A stretch of DNA of 64,000 bases from Sporosarcina ureae (GCF_002101375.1 NZ_CP015207.1:1923501-1987500); one strand, 5' to 3'; counted from the stretch's first letter, positions 12,772 to 25,158 are shown. Numbers and translations are program-made. The notes: a model not told the origin generated them from the sequence alone.

Positions 12772-12788
12772 TTTAGAGGTGAATGCTG

Positions 12789-13229
12789 ATGAAAGTCAAT
12801 GGTGAATACCGTACAGGGATGGATAAGTTATCGCCTGATCCACTTCGGCATGCACAAAGTAATGCCAAGTTTGGACAAATGGTAGAAAAACAAGGATCGC
12901 GTCTGCAAGGAGAACAGATCGCACGGTTATTTGGGGATATCTCAAGTGCTGGAGATCGTCTCGCGAGGTCTCGAAATTTACGTGACATGGCAAAATATAA
13001 GATGTTGATCAAACGCTTTTTGAAAGAAGCAGTAGATTCAGGTATTGAGTTAACACAATCTCATACATGGAACCAATTTGGTGAAGGTCGCCGGTTGAAT
13101 CTTGTCCAAACAATAGATGAAAAACTAATGGCGTTGACGGAAGCGCTGTTGGATGAAGAAGAATCATCCATTGATTTACTTGCCAAAATAGGTGAAATCA
13201 AAGGTCTTCTGATCAATTTATATACGTGA
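12789..13229 (+). CDS. yaaR: YaaR family protein (DUF327), 146 aa
   Basis: This cytoplasmic helical protein of unknown function is conserved in the tmk-holB cluster. The sequence contains the typical RNLRDMAKYKMLIKRFLKEA and a following HTWNQFGEGRRLNLVQTIDE-like stretch. ATG 12789 is preferred over ATG 12783 because AGAGGTG then has a normal spacing and the length (146 aa) equals B. subtilis YaaR. It ends in a terminator, so holB probably needs its own promoter or read-through. Confidence 0.88.
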   Translation: MKVNGEYRTGMDKLSPDPLRHAQSNAKFGQMVEKQGSRLQGEQIARLFGDISSAGDRLARSRNLRDMAKYKMLIKRFLKEAVDSGIELTQSHTWNQFGEGRRLNLVQTIDEKLMALTEALLDEEESSIDLLAKIGEIKGLLINLYT

Positions 13230-13231
13230 TC

Positions 13232-13265
13232 CCGTGCCGCACTTACATGTAGCACGGTTTTTTTT
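13232..13265 (+). terminator. terminator after yaaR
   Basis: The stem CCGTGC / GCACGG is followed by eight T. Confidence 0.8.
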
Positions 13266-13297
13266 GCAACAACTTTACTAACTAAGGAGGAGCTTGC

Positions 13298-14308
13298 ATG
13301 TCACAGAAGTTGCACGACCATGCATTGCAGTCTCAGAAACCAGTTATCGATAAATTAACTATGATTCACAAAAGACAGCGTATAGGACATGCTTATATAT
13401 TTGACGGTTCAAATGGTGCAGGCAAAGAAGCGGTTGCGCAATATTTTACGAAATTGCTATTATGCATGAATCCAAAAGAAAATGTTCCATGTGAAACATG
13501 TCATTCGTGCAAACGTATAGAATCGGGTAATCATCCGAACGTAGTATGGATTAGACCGGATGGACAGGATATCAAAAAGGATCAAATGTCTGAATTGATT
13601 ATGAAGATGACGAAAAAAGGGTATGAAGAAGGACGGAAAGTATATGTAATGGTTCATGCGGAAAGAATGAATATTTCCGCAGCCAATACATTGCTGAAAT
13701 TTCTTGAAGAACCTGAAGGAAGTGTTACAGCTATCTTGCTTACGGATTCCTATACATCCATTTTGCCGACGATTCAATCACGTTGTCAGCGTATTTCACT
13801 TCAGCCGATGAATCGCCAAAATAGTATTGAAAGTCTCGTGGAAAAAGGAGTTACAGTTTCTATGGCATCCACTGTAACGATGATGACAGCAAATGTCGAA
13901 GTGGCTTATGAGATGGCCCAAGAAGATTCCTTTGTACAGAGACGGAAATTAGTGTTAAAATTAGTAGAAGCAATCGAACAGCGATCTCCAGGAGAGGCAT
14001 TGCTGTTCATTCAGACGGATTGGATGCCTTTCATGAAGGAAAAAAGTGATTGTGAACAAGGGCTTGATTTGCTTCTCTTCGCATACCGTGATATTGTGGC
14101 GATAAAAGCGGGTTTGCAGTCGACTATATCCTATCCCGATCAATTAGAAGTTTTCACGGGACACTCTGTCAAAAACGCATATAGCAGTTTAACTGTTAAA
14201 ATAGATGCCGTCTTGCAGGCGAAAAAACGATTGCATCAAAATATGAATCGTACGCTTTTACTAGAACAATTGGTGCTTACTATGCAGGAGGGGTTATTGT
14301 TTGTTTAA
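13298..14308 (+). CDS. holB: DNA polymerase III subunit delta prime
   Basis: This clamp-loader subunit loads the beta sliding clamp with tau and delta. The AAA+ fold begins with the P-loop GSNGAGKEA (residues 37-45), in which the usual Ser/Thr after Lys is Glu, as in delta-prime subunits that do not hydrolyse ATP. A four-cysteine zinc site is visible (C56, C65, C68, C71). Sensor-type segments include AANTLLKFLEEP and SRCQRI. The length of 336 aa is normal. AGGAGG precedes the ATG. It overlaps the next gene, ricT, by 8 bp. Confidence 0.95.
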   Translation: MSQKLHDHALQSQKPVIDKLTMIHKRQRIGHAYIFDGSNGAGKEAVAQYFTKLLLCMNPKENVPCETCHSCKRIESGNHPNVVWIRPDGQDIKKDQMSELIMKMTKKGYEEGRKVYVMVHAERMNISAANTLLKFLEEPEGSVTAILLTDSYTSILPTIQSRCQRISLQPMNRQNSIESLVEKGVTVSMASTVTMMTANVEVAYEMAQEDSFVQRRKLVLKLVEAIEQRSPGEALLFIQTDWMPFMKEKSDCEQGLDLLLFAYRDIVAIKAGLQSTISYPDQLEVFTGHSVKNAYSSLTVKIDAVLQAKKRLHQNMNRTLLLEQLVLTMQEGLLFV

Positions 14309-15128
14309 AGTCGTAGGCGTCCGCTTTAAAAAGGCGGGGAAATTATATTATTTTGATTCCTTGGATATGCCAATTGAAATTGGCGACTATGTCATTGTGG
14401 AAACCGCAAGAGGCGTAGAGTACGGTAAAGTAGCCAGTCGAAGTAATGAAATAGATGATGAAGATGTCGTCCTGCCACTGAAAAAGATCATTCGTCTTGC
14501 AGATGATGGTGATCGTGAACGTGTGAAAGAGAATGAGCAAGAGGCAAATGAAGCGTTTGATGTCTGCGCTGAAAAAATCATAGAACATCAATTAGATATG
14601 CGTTTAGTAGATGTAGAATATACATTTGACCGTAATAAAATTGTCTTTTACTTTACTGCTGAAGGTCGCGTGGACTTCCGCAATCTAGTAAAGGATCTTG
14701 CTGCGATTTTCCGGACGAGAATCGAATTGCGCCAAATCGGTGTACGTGATGAAGCGAAAATGCTAGGTGGGATTGGTCCATGTGGTAGAATGCTTTGCTG
14801 TTCAACATTTTTAGGAGATTTTGAGCCGGTATCCATTAAGATGGCAAAAGATCAAAACCTTTCACTGAACCCATCGAAGATTTCAGGTCTATGCGGTCGC
14901 TTGATGTGTTGCTTGAAGTATGAAAATGATGAATATGAAGAAGCGAAAGCGCTAATGCCCGATCTTGGTAAACAAGTAGTGACACAAGATGGAGTAGGAA
15001 AGGTAGTCGGACTGAACTTATTGGAGCGTGTGCTTCAAGTGAATATGCCGGCATTTGAACGAGTAGTGGAATATGCGTGGAGTGAGATTGAGGATTTACA
15101 GAAAGAAACAGCTCAATTGACTAAATGA
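14301..15128 (+). CDS. ricT: PSP1-domain regulator RicT (YaaT)
   Basis: RicT works with RicA and RicF. In B. subtilis the complex carries iron-sulfur clusters, promotes RNase Y-dependent RNA processing, and affects competence, biofilm and sporulation entry. The PSP1 domain is intact, with the cysteine-rich signatures GPCGRMLCC and [10 protein letters not shown] (near residues 155-212). It uses a TTG start at 14301 overlapping the end of holB, with AGGAGGGG just upstream. The length of 275 aa is normal. Confidence 0.94.
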   Translation: MFKVVGVRFKKAGKLYYFDSLDMPIEIGDYVIVETARGVEYGKVASRSNEIDDEDVVLPLKKIIRLADDGDRERVKENEQEANEAFDVCAEKIIEHQLDMRLVDVEYTFDRNKIVFYFTAEGRVDFRNLVKDLAAIFRTRIELRQIGVRDEAKMLGGIGPCGRMLCCSTFLGDFEPVSIKMAKDQNLSLNPSKISGLCGRLMCCLKYENDEYEEAKALMPDLGKQVVTQDGVGKVVGLNLLERVLQVNMPAFERVVEYAWSEIEDLQKETAQLTK

Positions 15129-15141
15129 TGAGGTGGAACAG

Positions 15142-15501
15142 TTGAAAGAAGTGAACTTCCTTGACAGGGTAATGGATTTTGAACAACAGTTGGATTCTAT
15201 GCAAAAACAATTCAGGGAACTTATTGGATTTGTTGCAGAGATGACTGAAGAAAACCACTCGCTTCGTCTGGAAAACCATCATCTACGAACGCGACTCGAT
15301 GAAATCGATAAGATTACACAAGAAATAGAAGAGGCCGCGCGTGATGAACGTCCAAAGAAGCTTGACGTGGGCGAAGGCGTAGACAATCTAGCTCGTTTGT
15401 ACAATGAAGGTTTCCATGTGTGCAATGTCCACTATGGCAGTAGCCGTAAAGGCGAAGATTGTCTATTCTGCCTGTCATTCTTAAATAAACAGAACGGTTG
15501 A
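15142..15501 (+). CDS. yabA: replication initiation control protein YabA
   Basis: YabA is a negative regulator of replication initiation that bridges DnaA and the DnaN clamp. The N-terminal half is a coiled coil ([20 protein letters not shown]). The C-terminal part carries the zinc-binding cluster: FHVCNVHYG, then CLFCLSFL (His-Cys...Cys-x2-Cys). The TTG at 15142, with GAGGTGG 5 nt upstream, gives 119 aa, the length of B. subtilis YabA. A GTG at 15133 is possible but overlaps the RBS. It follows ricT by 13 bp. Confidence 0.93.
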   Translation: MKEVNFLDRVMDFEQQLDSMQKQFRELIGFVAEMTEENHSLRLENHHLRTRLDEIDKITQEIEEAARDERPKKLDVGEGVDNLARLYNEGFHVCNVHYGSSRKGEDCLFCLSFLNKQNG

Positions 15502-15503
15502 GA

Positions 15504-15540
15504 GGTCAATTCCTATTTTTAGGTATTGGCTTTTTCTTTT
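15504..15540 (+). terminator. possible terminator after yabA
   Basis: An imperfect hairpin (GTCAAT / ATTGGC around a T-rich loop) is followed by TTTTTCTTTT. It is weak and could be an attenuator inside the operon. Confidence 0.45.
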
Positions 15541-15559
15541 GATTAAAGGAGTGTAGATT

Positions 15560-16300
15560 GTGAACCTAGAAAGTGATGAACGACTAGACTATTTATTAGC
15601 GGAGGACTTGCGCATCATTCAAAGTCCTTCTGTTTTTTCCTTTTCGCTAGATGCAGTGTTGTTGGCTCGTTTTGCCTATATGCCGATCCGTGGAGGAAAG
15701 GTTGTAGATTTGTGCACAGGTAACGGTGTAATCCCTTTGTTTATGAGTGCTCGGACGAAAGGTGAAATCATCGGTATTGAATTGCAAGAACGCTTAGCGG
15801 ATATGGCACAAAGAAGTATAGCGCTAAACGGTCTGGAAGAACAGATTACCATTGAAAACGAGAACGTCATAGGTATTGCAAAAAAAATCGGTTATGAGTT
15901 ATATGATACCGTCACATGCAATCCGCCTTATTTCCCGGCAAATGATGCAAGTGCTAGAAATAAAAGTGAGTATTATACGATTGCTAGGCATGAAGTGGAG
16001 CTTACACTTGATCAAGCAGTAAAGTCTGCAAGTGAATTATTGAAACAAGGTGGAAAAGCTGCTTTTGTCCACCGTCCCGGTAGACTCCTAGACATCATCA
16101 CATCCATGAGACAGTATCGACTAGAACCGAAGCGTATTCGTTTTGTTTATCCGAAAGAAGGGAAAGAAGCGAATACACTATTGATCGAGGCAATTAAGGA
16201 TGGAAAACCTGATCTTAAAATTCTTCCTCCTTTATATGTCTATCGAGAAAACGGAGAGTATACAGAAGAAGTGAGGCAGTTATTGTATGGAGAAGAATGA
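15560..16300 (+). CDS. trmN6: tRNA1(Val) (adenine(37)-N6)-methyltransferase, YabB/TrmN6 family
   Basis: This is an SAM-dependent class I methyltransferase. Motif [14 protein letters not shown] is near residue 50, and the adenine-N6 catalytic motif NPPYF is near residue 119. The family methylates A37 of tRNA-Val; that target is inferred from family membership. The GTG start has AAAGGAG upstream. The end overlaps the GIY-YIG gene by 14 bp. The order yabA-yabB-yazA-rsmI is conserved in Bacillales. Confidence 0.88.
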   Translation: MNLESDERLDYLLAEDLRIIQSPSVFSFSLDAVLLARFAYMPIRGGKVVDLCTGNGVIPLFMSARTKGEIIGIELQERLADMAQRSIALNGLEEQITIENENVIGIAKKIGYELYDTVTCNPPYFPANDASARNKSEYYTIARHEVELTLDQAVKSASELLKQGGKAAFVHRPGRLLDIITSMRQYRLEPKRIRFVYPKEGKEANTLLIEAIKDGKPDLKILPPLYVYRENGEYTEEVRQLLYGEE

Positions 16301-16550
16301 ACATTTCTTCTATGTGCTGACATGTAATGATGGATCATACTATGCTGGATATACGAATGACTTAGAACGCCGCTTGCGTGTACATAATGAAGGAAAAGGT
16401 GCAAAGTATACGAGAGGACGTCTGCCTGTAAAGTACATTTATCAAGAATCATTTGAAACACAGCGACAAGCGATGCAAGCAGAATATCAGTTTAAGCAAT
16501 TAACCCGAAAACAAAAAGAACACTATATAAAAAAGGAGCGGTCCACATGA
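16287..16550 (+). CDS. GIY-YIG nuclease domain protein (YazA-like), 87 aa
   Basis: This is a stand-alone GIY-YIG domain. The motif appears as [20 protein letters not shown], with the conserved Arg and a later Glu ([10 protein letters not shown]). Stand-alone members of this family (UPF0213/YazA) have poorly known functions, probably DNA-structure processing. It is translationally coupled by overlap to trmN6 upstream and rsmI downstream (4-bp overlap). Confidence 0.88.
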   Translation: MEKNEHFFYVLTCNDGSYYAGYTNDLERRLRVHNEGKGAKYTRGRLPVKYIYQESFETQRQAMQAEYQFKQLTRKQKEHYIKKERST

Positions 16551-17425
16551 TTACGTCACAAAAGAGTGCCGAAGCAACAGAGTTCGGAAAATTGTTCATC
16601 GTAGGCACACCAATCGGCAACCTCGAAGATATGACATACCGTGCAGTCCGGATCTTACAGGAAGCAGATTATATTGCGGCGGAGGATACGCGTAATACGA
16701 TTAAATTATGTAATCATTTTGAGATTAACACACAAATGATCAGCTATCACGAGCATAATACGCGTGTGGCGGGAGAAAAAATTATAGAACTCCTTCAAGA
16801 AGGGAAGGATATTGCCATTGTCAGTGATGCGGGAATGCCATGTATTTCAGATCCCGGTGCAGATCTCGTGGAATTGGCGATTGAAAAAGGAATTGCTGTC
16901 GTTCCCGTGCCGGGACCGAATGCAGCTATTACAGCATTAGTAGCTTCAGGTATTACACCGCAACCATTTCTGTTTTTCGGATTTCTATCGCGTCAAAAGA
17001 AGGAATTAAAAATACAGCTTGAGAAATTACAGCACTATGAAGAAACATTGTTATTTTACGAAGCTCCACATCGTTTAAAACAAACATTGCGCGGTTTAGG
17101 AGAACAATTTGGAGATGAACGGAAGATTGTGATGGCCCGTGAATTGACGAAGCGGTTTGAAGAGTTCTTAAGAGGAACGATTGCAGAAGCAATTGAGTGG
17201 GCAGAATCCAATGAAATCAGAGGGGAGTTCTGTTTGGTTGTGGAAGGTAATCAAAACGTGCAACTCGAAATCGCGACTGCCTGGTGGACAGATTTATCGA
17301 TTAAACAGCATGTCGAGCAGATAATAGAAGAAAAGGAAGTTCGTTCGAAAGATGCAATCAAGGAAGTGGCAGATGTTCGTGAGTTGAGTAAACGAGATGT
17401 TTATCAGGCATATCACGTGGAATAA
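16547..17425 (+). CDS. rsmI: 16S rRNA (cytidine(1402)-2'-O)-methyltransferase
   Basis: RsmI methylates the ribose of C1402 in the decoding centre. It belongs to the tetrapyrrole-methylase fold. Visible signatures are LFIVGTPIGNLEDMTYRA near the N-terminus, AAEDTRNT, VSDAGMPCISDPG and PGPNAAITALVASG. The length of 292 aa is normal. It starts ATG within the end of the GIY-YIG gene. It is the last gene before a terminator shared with convergent abrB. Confidence 0.95.
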   Translation: MITSQKSAEATEFGKLFIVGTPIGNLEDMTYRAVRILQEADYIAAEDTRNTIKLCNHFEINTQMISYHEHNTRVAGEKIIELLQEGKDIAIVSDAGMPCISDPGADLVELAIEKGIAVVPVPGPNAAITALVASGITPQPFLFFGFLSRQKKELKIQLEKLQHYEETLLFYEAPHRLKQTLRGLGEQFGDERKIVMARELTKRFEEFLRGTIAEAIEWAESNEIRGEFCLVVEGNQNVQLEIATAWWTDLSIKQHVEQIIEEKEVRSKDAIKEVADVRELSKRDVYQAYHVE

Positions 17426-17429
17426 GACG

Positions 17430-17463
17430 AAAAAACCTGAACGTATACATGTTCAGGTTTTTT
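17430..17463. terminator. bidirectional terminator between rsmI and abrB
   Basis: AAAAAACCTGAAC and GTTCAGGTTTTTT form a perfect hairpin with A and T tracts, so it serves both convergent genes. Confidence 0.92.
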
Positions 17464-17468
17464 GTCAA

Positions 17469-17744
17469 TCAATTGATTTTGTTTTGAATTTCATCCATCA
17501 ATTGCTTTGCACCTTCAGGGCTCAAAATTAATTTACCATCGATCAAACGAAGGTTATCGTCCGATACTTCTCCTGTAATAGAACATGTCATATTAGGCAT
17601 GTACTTTTTCAAGATAATTTTATCGTCGTCCACGTATATTTCTAACGCGTCTTTTTGCTCGATACCGAGCGTACGACGAAGTTCAATCGGGATCACAACA
17701 CGGCCTAGCTCATCAACTTTTCTTACAATTCCAGTAGACTTCAT
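17469..17744 (-). CDS. abrB: transition-state regulator AbrB
   Basis: AbrB is a DNA-binding swapped-hairpin (SpoVT/AbrB) protein that represses stationary-phase, biofilm and sporulation genes during growth. The N-terminal DNA-binding half reads MKSTGIVRKVDELGRVVIPI and then ELRRTLGI. The C-terminal multimerisation half contains MTCSITGEVSDDN. The length of 91 aa is normal and near-identity to B. subtilis AbrB is evident by eye. GGAGGAA lies about 7 nt before the ATG. A strong sigma-A promoter lies upstream. The minus-strand orientation between rsmI and metG is as in B. subtilis. Confidence 0.96.
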   Translation of the reverse strand: MKSTGIVRKVDELGRVVIPIELRRTLGIEQKDALEIYVDDDKIILKKYMPNMTCSITGEVSDDNLRLIDGKLILSPEGAKQLMDEIQNKIN

Positions 17745-17815
17745 GGAAAGAATTCCTCCTACACTCCAAATTTAACATTCGTCAAAATTCGACATGATTC
17801 TCTTGTCTGTTAAAT

Positions 17816-17844
17816 ATCATACCAACACTTCCAATAATCGTCAA
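17816..17844 (-). promoter_or_regulatory. abrB sigma-A promoter
   Basis: On the minus strand TTGACG (17844-17839), a 17-bp spacer and TATGAT (17821-17816) lie 72 bp before the abrB start. I did not see an unambiguous Spo0A box beside it. Confidence 0.75.
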
Positions 17845-17959
17845 TCATCATAACTCAAATAAACACTATTAATTTTTATTAATTATTTGACAGGTAAAAA
17901 ATGAGAGACGTTGTAAGTATGGGAATTGTCGTCAATGAGCAAGCTAAAAGAAGTTATAA

Positions 17960-20005
<2,046 letters not shown>

Positions 20006-20023
20006 TTGGTCATGTAAATAAAG

Positions 20024-20069
20024 CTGTCAGTAGAGGTCAGAATCAATGACTTCTGTTGGCAGTTTTTTT
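20024..20069 (+). terminator. metG terminator
   Basis: A 16-bp stem with G-U pairs (CTGTCAGTAGAGGTCA / TGACTTCTGTTGGCAG) is followed by seven T. Confidence 0.88.
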
Positions 20070-20531
20070 GTTTAGGTATCAATTAGGTGGTTGAAGAGTA
20101 GGATGCGGAGTTATGTAGTTGCGCATGAGGGATTATTGCTTGTTATGTAAAGGTTTGGCGACTTGGTAGGAAAGAGGCGGTATTAAACAGTTGTTTTGCT
20201 AGAAAGCTTACGCGACATGTCTAGTTATAGAAAATGAAGAAGTATATACTTTTTCCGTGTCCTTTTCTTAGTCCAAACATCAAATGCAACGTCCTTTACC
20301 CTAGAAAATGATATACCACTTTGCTTAACTTTATGTCGCACATGTTACAACAAACCTATAAATACTAAAAGTTTACCGGATCCTCGCTAATGCTTGAGCA
20401 TGTCTAGCGGTAAAGCGTTTCGAAGCGCGTAGACGGAATAAACAAACTATTTGTTACACAACTGTAATACAAATGAGATGAAAGACACAATCAAAGACAA
20501 TAGAATAGAAAACAGTGTTAGGAGAGATACT
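20070..20531. other. intergenic region between metG and tatD
   Basis: I see no convincing gene in these 460 bp. An in-frame extension of tatD to 20451 lacks an RBS. Near 20380-20412 there is an imperfect palindrome (CGCTAATGCT ... AGCATGTCTAGCG). No tRNA or riboswitch is recognisable. The region may be decayed sequence. Confidence 0.5.
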
Positions 20532-21299
20532 ATGTTTATTGATACACATGTTCATTTAAATGCAGATCAATACGAAGAAGACGTGGAAGAAGTCATTCAA
20601 CGTGCTATTGATGCAAACGTAGAAAAAATGATCGTAGTTGGGTTTGATACAAAAACTATCAACAAAGCTATGGAATTAGTAGAAAAATACACATTCATCT
20701 ATGGTGTTATTGGTTGGCACCCTGTCGATGCAATAGATTGCACTGATAGCGATCTACAATGGATCAAAGAGTTGTCAGCCCATCCGAAAGTCGTCGGCAT
20801 TGGAGAAACCGGTCTCGATTACCACTGGGATAAATCACCGAAAGATATACAGCAAGAGTTGTTCCGTAAACAGATACAACTGGCAAAAGAAGTAGAACTG
20901 CCAATCATCATTCATAATCGCGACGCAACAGGTGATGTAGTCCGTATTCTGCAAGAAGAAAATGCAGCGGAAGTTGGCGGGATTATGCATTGTTACAGCG
21001 GTAGTGTTGAAACAGCAAAACAATGTATAGAAATGAATTTTCTTATCTCGCTAGGCGGACCTGTAACATTTAAGAATGCTAGAATGCCAAAAGAAGTAGC
21101 AACAACTATTTCCCTAGACAAACTACTGATCGAAACGGATGCACCATATTTAGCGCCACATCCTTATCGGGGGAAACGCAACGAACCTTCTTATGTCACA
21201 TTAGTGGCGGAAGAAATCGCAAGGTTGAAAGAAGTGTCGGTTGAGGAAGTAGCAAAGCAAACGACTGCAAATGCATTACAACTGTTTAAGATTACGTGA
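20532..21299 (+). CDS. tatD: TatD family metal-dependent hydrolase (YabD)
   Basis: This is a TIM-barrel metallohydrolase with 3'-5' DNase activity in characterised relatives. Metal ligands are visible: DTHVHL at residues 4-9, the Glu in GIGETGLDYHW, HNRDA, HCYSG and the C-terminal ETDAPYLAP. ATG 20532, with TTAGGAGAG just upstream, gives 255 aa, the usual length. It lies between metG and yabE as in B. subtilis. Confidence 0.92.
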   Translation: MFIDTHVHLNADQYEEDVEEVIQRAIDANVEKMIVVGFDTKTINKAMELVEKYTFIYGVIGWHPVDAIDCTDSDLQWIKELSAHPKVVGIGETGLDYHWDKSPKDIQQELFRKQIQLAKEVELPIIIHNRDATGDVVRILQEENAAEVGGIMHCYSGSVETAKQCIEMNFLISLGGPVTFKNARMPKEVATTISLDKLLIETDAPYLAPHPYRGKRNEPSYVTLVAEEIARLKEVSVEEVAKQTTANALQLFKIT

Positions 21300-21371
21300 A
21301 CGACTTATGGCAATTATTTGTCTAACGGATCTGAAATGTCTTAAGTTGGGAACGGTTAGTAGTTTGGAAGT

Positions 21372-21400
21372 TTGACAGTGTAAAACAAACGCTATATACT
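21372..21400 (+). promoter_or_regulatory. sigma-A promoter of yabE
   Basis: TTGACA (21372-21377), a 17-bp spacer and TATACT (21395-21400) lie 32 bp before the yabE ATG. Confidence 0.78.
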
Positions 21401-21431
21401 CAGCCGAGTAATGAAAGGGGAAAATTTTAAC

Positions 21432-22703
21432 ATGTCTCAGAAGAATACTAAGTTTATGCGCATTGCGATTTTATTTATGGCAGTGGCATTATTCGTAGCG
21501 ACAACGTCACTCGTATTGATTGACGGAAAAAAGAAGAATGTCTCAATGGACCTTAATGGTAAGCAAATAGAATTACGTACAGCAGCAGCGACAGTCGGAG
21601 AAGTACTAGCAGCGAATGACGTGAAAGTACAAGAGCATGATTTAGTAGAGCCGACAGTGAACACGCCAATTGAAAATGATACAAAAATCAAATGGCAAAA
21701 AGCAAACAAAGTAGTAATTGACGTAGATGGCAAAACACAAGAACTCTGGACAACAGAGGCAACAGTGAATGATGTACTGAAAACGGCAAATATTGAAGTC
21801 ACTACACATGATGAAGTTGAACCAGCTTTAGCGACGAAGATTACGGAAAATCAACCGATTGCAATTGCTAAAGCATTCCCTGTGACTGTTAAAGACGGGG
21901 GTAAAGAGCGTACGGTATGGTCAACGCAAACAACGGTCAGAAAGTTTTTGACAGATCAGAACATCCGTCTTTCAAACTTGGATAAAGTAGAAGGCGACAC
22001 GAGTGCAAAGTTGACGGCATCTAATGCAGTGGTTAACATTGCACGTGTAGAAAAGATTACAGATGTAATTGAAGAAACAGCAGACTTCAAAACAAAAAGA
22101 AAAACAGATATGACTATGCTTAAAGGTAAAGAGAAAGTTGTTACGAATGGTAAAAATGGTAAACTACAAAAGAAATTCCAAATTACCAAAAAGAACGGAA
22201 AAGTAGTTTCTCGTGAATTAGTTGGTAAGACAATGGTGGAAGAACCTACACATAAAGTAGTGCATGTAGGAGCTAAAGCACCAAAAGTAGAAGTTGCAAC
22301 TGCAACACCGGCTCTAGCAAAAGCATCTACAAATGCAACGGCAAAGTCTTCAAGTACACCAGCACAGGCGCAAGTGGCAGTATCACGTGGTAACAGTAGC
22401 GAACCGAGCGGTGGAAAAGAATTCTTCGCGAATGCAAGTGCGTATACAGCTTATTGTAATGGTTGTTCAGGGATTACAGCGACAGGTATTAACTTGCGTG
22501 CGAACCCGAATATGAAATTAATCGCGGTTGATCCACGAGTGATTCCACTAGGCTCTAAAGTTTGGGTGGAAGGCTATGGTTATGCAATCGCAGGAGATAC
22601 AGGTGGTGCTATCAAAGGAAACCGTATCGATTTACACATGCCTACAAAAGAAGCAGCTTACTCATTTGGTCGTCGTCAAGTAAAAATTAAAGTCATCAAT
22701 TAA
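21432..22703 (+). CDS. yabE: YabE-like cell-wall protein with DUF348 repeats, G5 and 3D domains, 423 aa
   Basis: This is a membrane-anchored or secreted wall enzyme related to the YabE/Sps resuscitation-factor analogues. An N-terminal hydrophobic segment (about residues 9-27) is followed by three ubiquitin-like DUF348 repeats (about 35-200) and a G5 domain (about 205-280). An Ala/Thr/Ser-rich linker leads to a C-terminal 3D domain (about 330-423), containing AYTAYCNGCSG, the aspartate motif VDPRVIPLGSKVWVEGYG and then GDTGGAIKGNRIDLH. 3D domains resemble lytic transglycosylase folds, and muralytic action is inferred. ATG 21432 is preferred over 21411, which lacks an RBS. It has its own promoter and terminator. 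Confidence 0.9.
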   Translation: MSQKNTKFMRIAILFMAVALFVATTSLVLIDGKKKNVSMDLNGKQIELRTAAATVGEVLAANDVKVQEHDLVEPTVNTPIENDTKIKWQKANKVVIDVDGKTQELWTTEATVNDVLKTANIEVTTHDEVEPALATKITENQPIAIAKAFPVTVKDGGKERTVWSTQTTVRKFLTDQNIRLSNLDKVEGDTSAKLTASNAVVNIARVEKITDVIEETADFKTKRKTDMTMLKGKEKVVTNGKNGKLQKKFQITKKNGKVVSRELVGKTMVEEPTHKVVHVGAKAPKVEVATATPALAKASTNATAKSSSTPAQAQVAVSRGNSSEPSGGKEFFANASAYTAYCNGCSGITATGINLRANPNMKLIAVDPRVIPLGSKVWVEGYGYAIAGDTGGAIKGNRIDLHMPTKEAAYSFGRRQVKIKVIN

Positions 22704-22713
22704 TAGCCATATA

Positions 22714-22753
22714 CCGATAAGAGGAGAAAAATACTCACTCTTATCGGTTTTTT
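22714..22753 (+). terminator. yabE terminator
   Basis: The stem CCGATAAGAG / CTCTTATCGG is followed by six T. Confidence 0.9.
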
Positions 22754-22772
22754 CTGTTTCCTGCCGATATGG

Positions 22773-22802
22773 TTGTACAGAATTGAAAAAACACAGTAAA
22801 AT
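22773..22802 (+). promoter_or_regulatory. likely sigma-A promoter of rnmV-rsmA
   Basis: TTGTAC (22773-22778), an 18-bp spacer and TAAAAT (22797-22802) lie 34 bp before the rnmV GTG and just after the yabE terminator. Confidence 0.55.
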
Positions 22803-22836
22803 AGAAAGAATGCTATCGTAAGAAAAGAGGAATAGT

Positions 22837-24289
<1,453 letters not shown>

Positions 24290-24339
24290 AATTAATGACA
24301 ATTTCATATGAAAAAATAGTGAATTTCATCATAAAGTGA

Positions 24340-24369
24340 TTGACAAAGACATATAGAAACTGTTAAAAT
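24340..24369 (+). promoter_or_regulatory. upstream veg promoter
   Basis: TTGACA (24340-24345), an 18-bp spacer and TAAAAT (24364-24369) form a near-consensus sigma-A promoter in tandem with the one at 24380. Confidence 0.65.
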
Positions 24370-24379
24370 AAAAATTTTG

Positions 24380-24408
24380 TTGACAAACGTCTGGAAAAAT
24401 GTTATGCT
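24380..24408 (+). promoter_or_regulatory. veg sigma-A promoter (Pveg type)
   Basis: TTGACA (24380-24385), a 17-bp spacer and TATGCT (24403-24408) lie 24 bp before the veg ATG. B. subtilis veg is known for a very strong promoter at the same place. Confidence 0.85.
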
Positions 24409-24432
24409 TGTATTTAGTGAGGTGTAAGTAAC

Positions 24433-24699
24433 ATGCCAAAAACATTAGCAGACATTAAAAAGTCACTGGACGCTCATTTAGGGAAACGTCTCCACTTAAA
24501 AGCAAATGGCGGTCGTAAGAAGACGATTGAACATGCTGGAGTCTTGCGCGATACGTATCGTGCCGTTTTCGTAGTAGAGTTGGATCAGGATGACAATGCG
24601 TTTGAAAGAGTTTCTTACAGCTATGCTGATATTTTAACCGAAGCGGTTGAAATAACAGTCCTTGATGGTTCGGACCAAACGGCCTTTATCATCAAATAA
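24433..24699 (+). CDS. veg: Veg protein (biofilm-related), 88 aa
   Basis: Veg is a small cytoplasmic protein that in B. subtilis stimulates biofilm matrix genes by acting against SinR. The sequence shows the family features: [20 protein letters not shown] near the start, then [20 protein letters not shown], and a [18 protein letters not shown]-like core with the fold of an Sm-like small barrel. The length is normal. It is read from two tandem promoters and ended by its own terminator. Confidence 0.94.
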   Translation: MPKTLADIKKSLDAHLGKRLHLKANGGRKKTIEHAGVLRDTYRAVFVVELDQDDNAFERVSYSYADILTEAVEITVLDGSDQTAFIIK

Positions 24700-24731
24700 T
24701 TTATCATGCTATTTTAATTTATTTCCTAGTG

Positions 24732-24762
24732 AATCCGCCCGGAACGTTCTGGCGGATTTTTT
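24732..24762 (+). terminator. veg terminator
   Basis: The stem AATCCGCC / GGCGGATT is followed by T residues. Confidence 0.88.
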
Positions 24763-24840
24763 ATTACGTTAACTAATCGAAGTGTAATTTTCTCTGTATG
24801 GCGCAGACTACAGATGTCAGCCGAAAAGGAGGAAACTAAA

Positions 24841-25014
24841 ATGGCGAGAAAAGGCGTCATGTCAGATCAATTGAAAGTAGAAATCGCGAAAGAGCTTGGC
24901 TTCTATGATGTAGTACAGAAAGAAGGCTGGGGCGGTATCCGCTCACGTGATGCAGGAAACATGGTAAAACATGCAATTGAAATGGCGAGTAGACAAGTGG
25001 AGGAAAGAAAATAA
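24841..25014 (+). CDS. sspF: small acid-soluble spore protein (SspF type), 57 aa
   Basis: This alpha/beta-type SASP relative coats spore DNA; B. subtilis SspF is made in the forespore. The sequence carries the SASP pattern [20 protein letters not shown] then [21 protein letters not shown] 24841, with AAGGAGGAAA upstream, is clearly the start; the longer frame to 24814 lacks an RBS. A sigma-G promoter is expected, but only a weak -10-like CAGACTA (24804-24810) is visible. It follows veg as in B. subtilis. Confidence 0.92.
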   Translation: MARKGVMSDQLKVEIAKELGFYDVVQKEGWGGIRSRDAGNMVKHAIEMASRQVEERK

Positions 25015-25056
25015 TCCAACCAATGTCCGTAGAATCCAAAACAGGCTGACGAATGG

Positions 25057-25092
25057 AACTGCAAAGGAGAAATTACTTTGCAGTTCTTTTAT
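25057..25092. terminator. terminator after sspF (copy A)
   Basis: A perfect 10-bp stem (AACTGCAAAG / CTTTGCAGTT) with a 9-nt loop is followed by CTTTTATT. Its stem is identical to that of the terminator at 28699, on the far side of the accessory block. Confidence 0.85.
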
Positions 25093-25158
25093 TGCGATAA
25101 ACTTTAAGGCTATCTACCAGTCATTATAATCTGTAGACGGTCCTGCAATCATATGGAA

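Noticed and set aside
20451-20531. N-terminal extension of TatD
   Set aside because: The extra 27 codons lack an RBS and family likeness, while ATG 20532 has TTAGGAGAG upstream.
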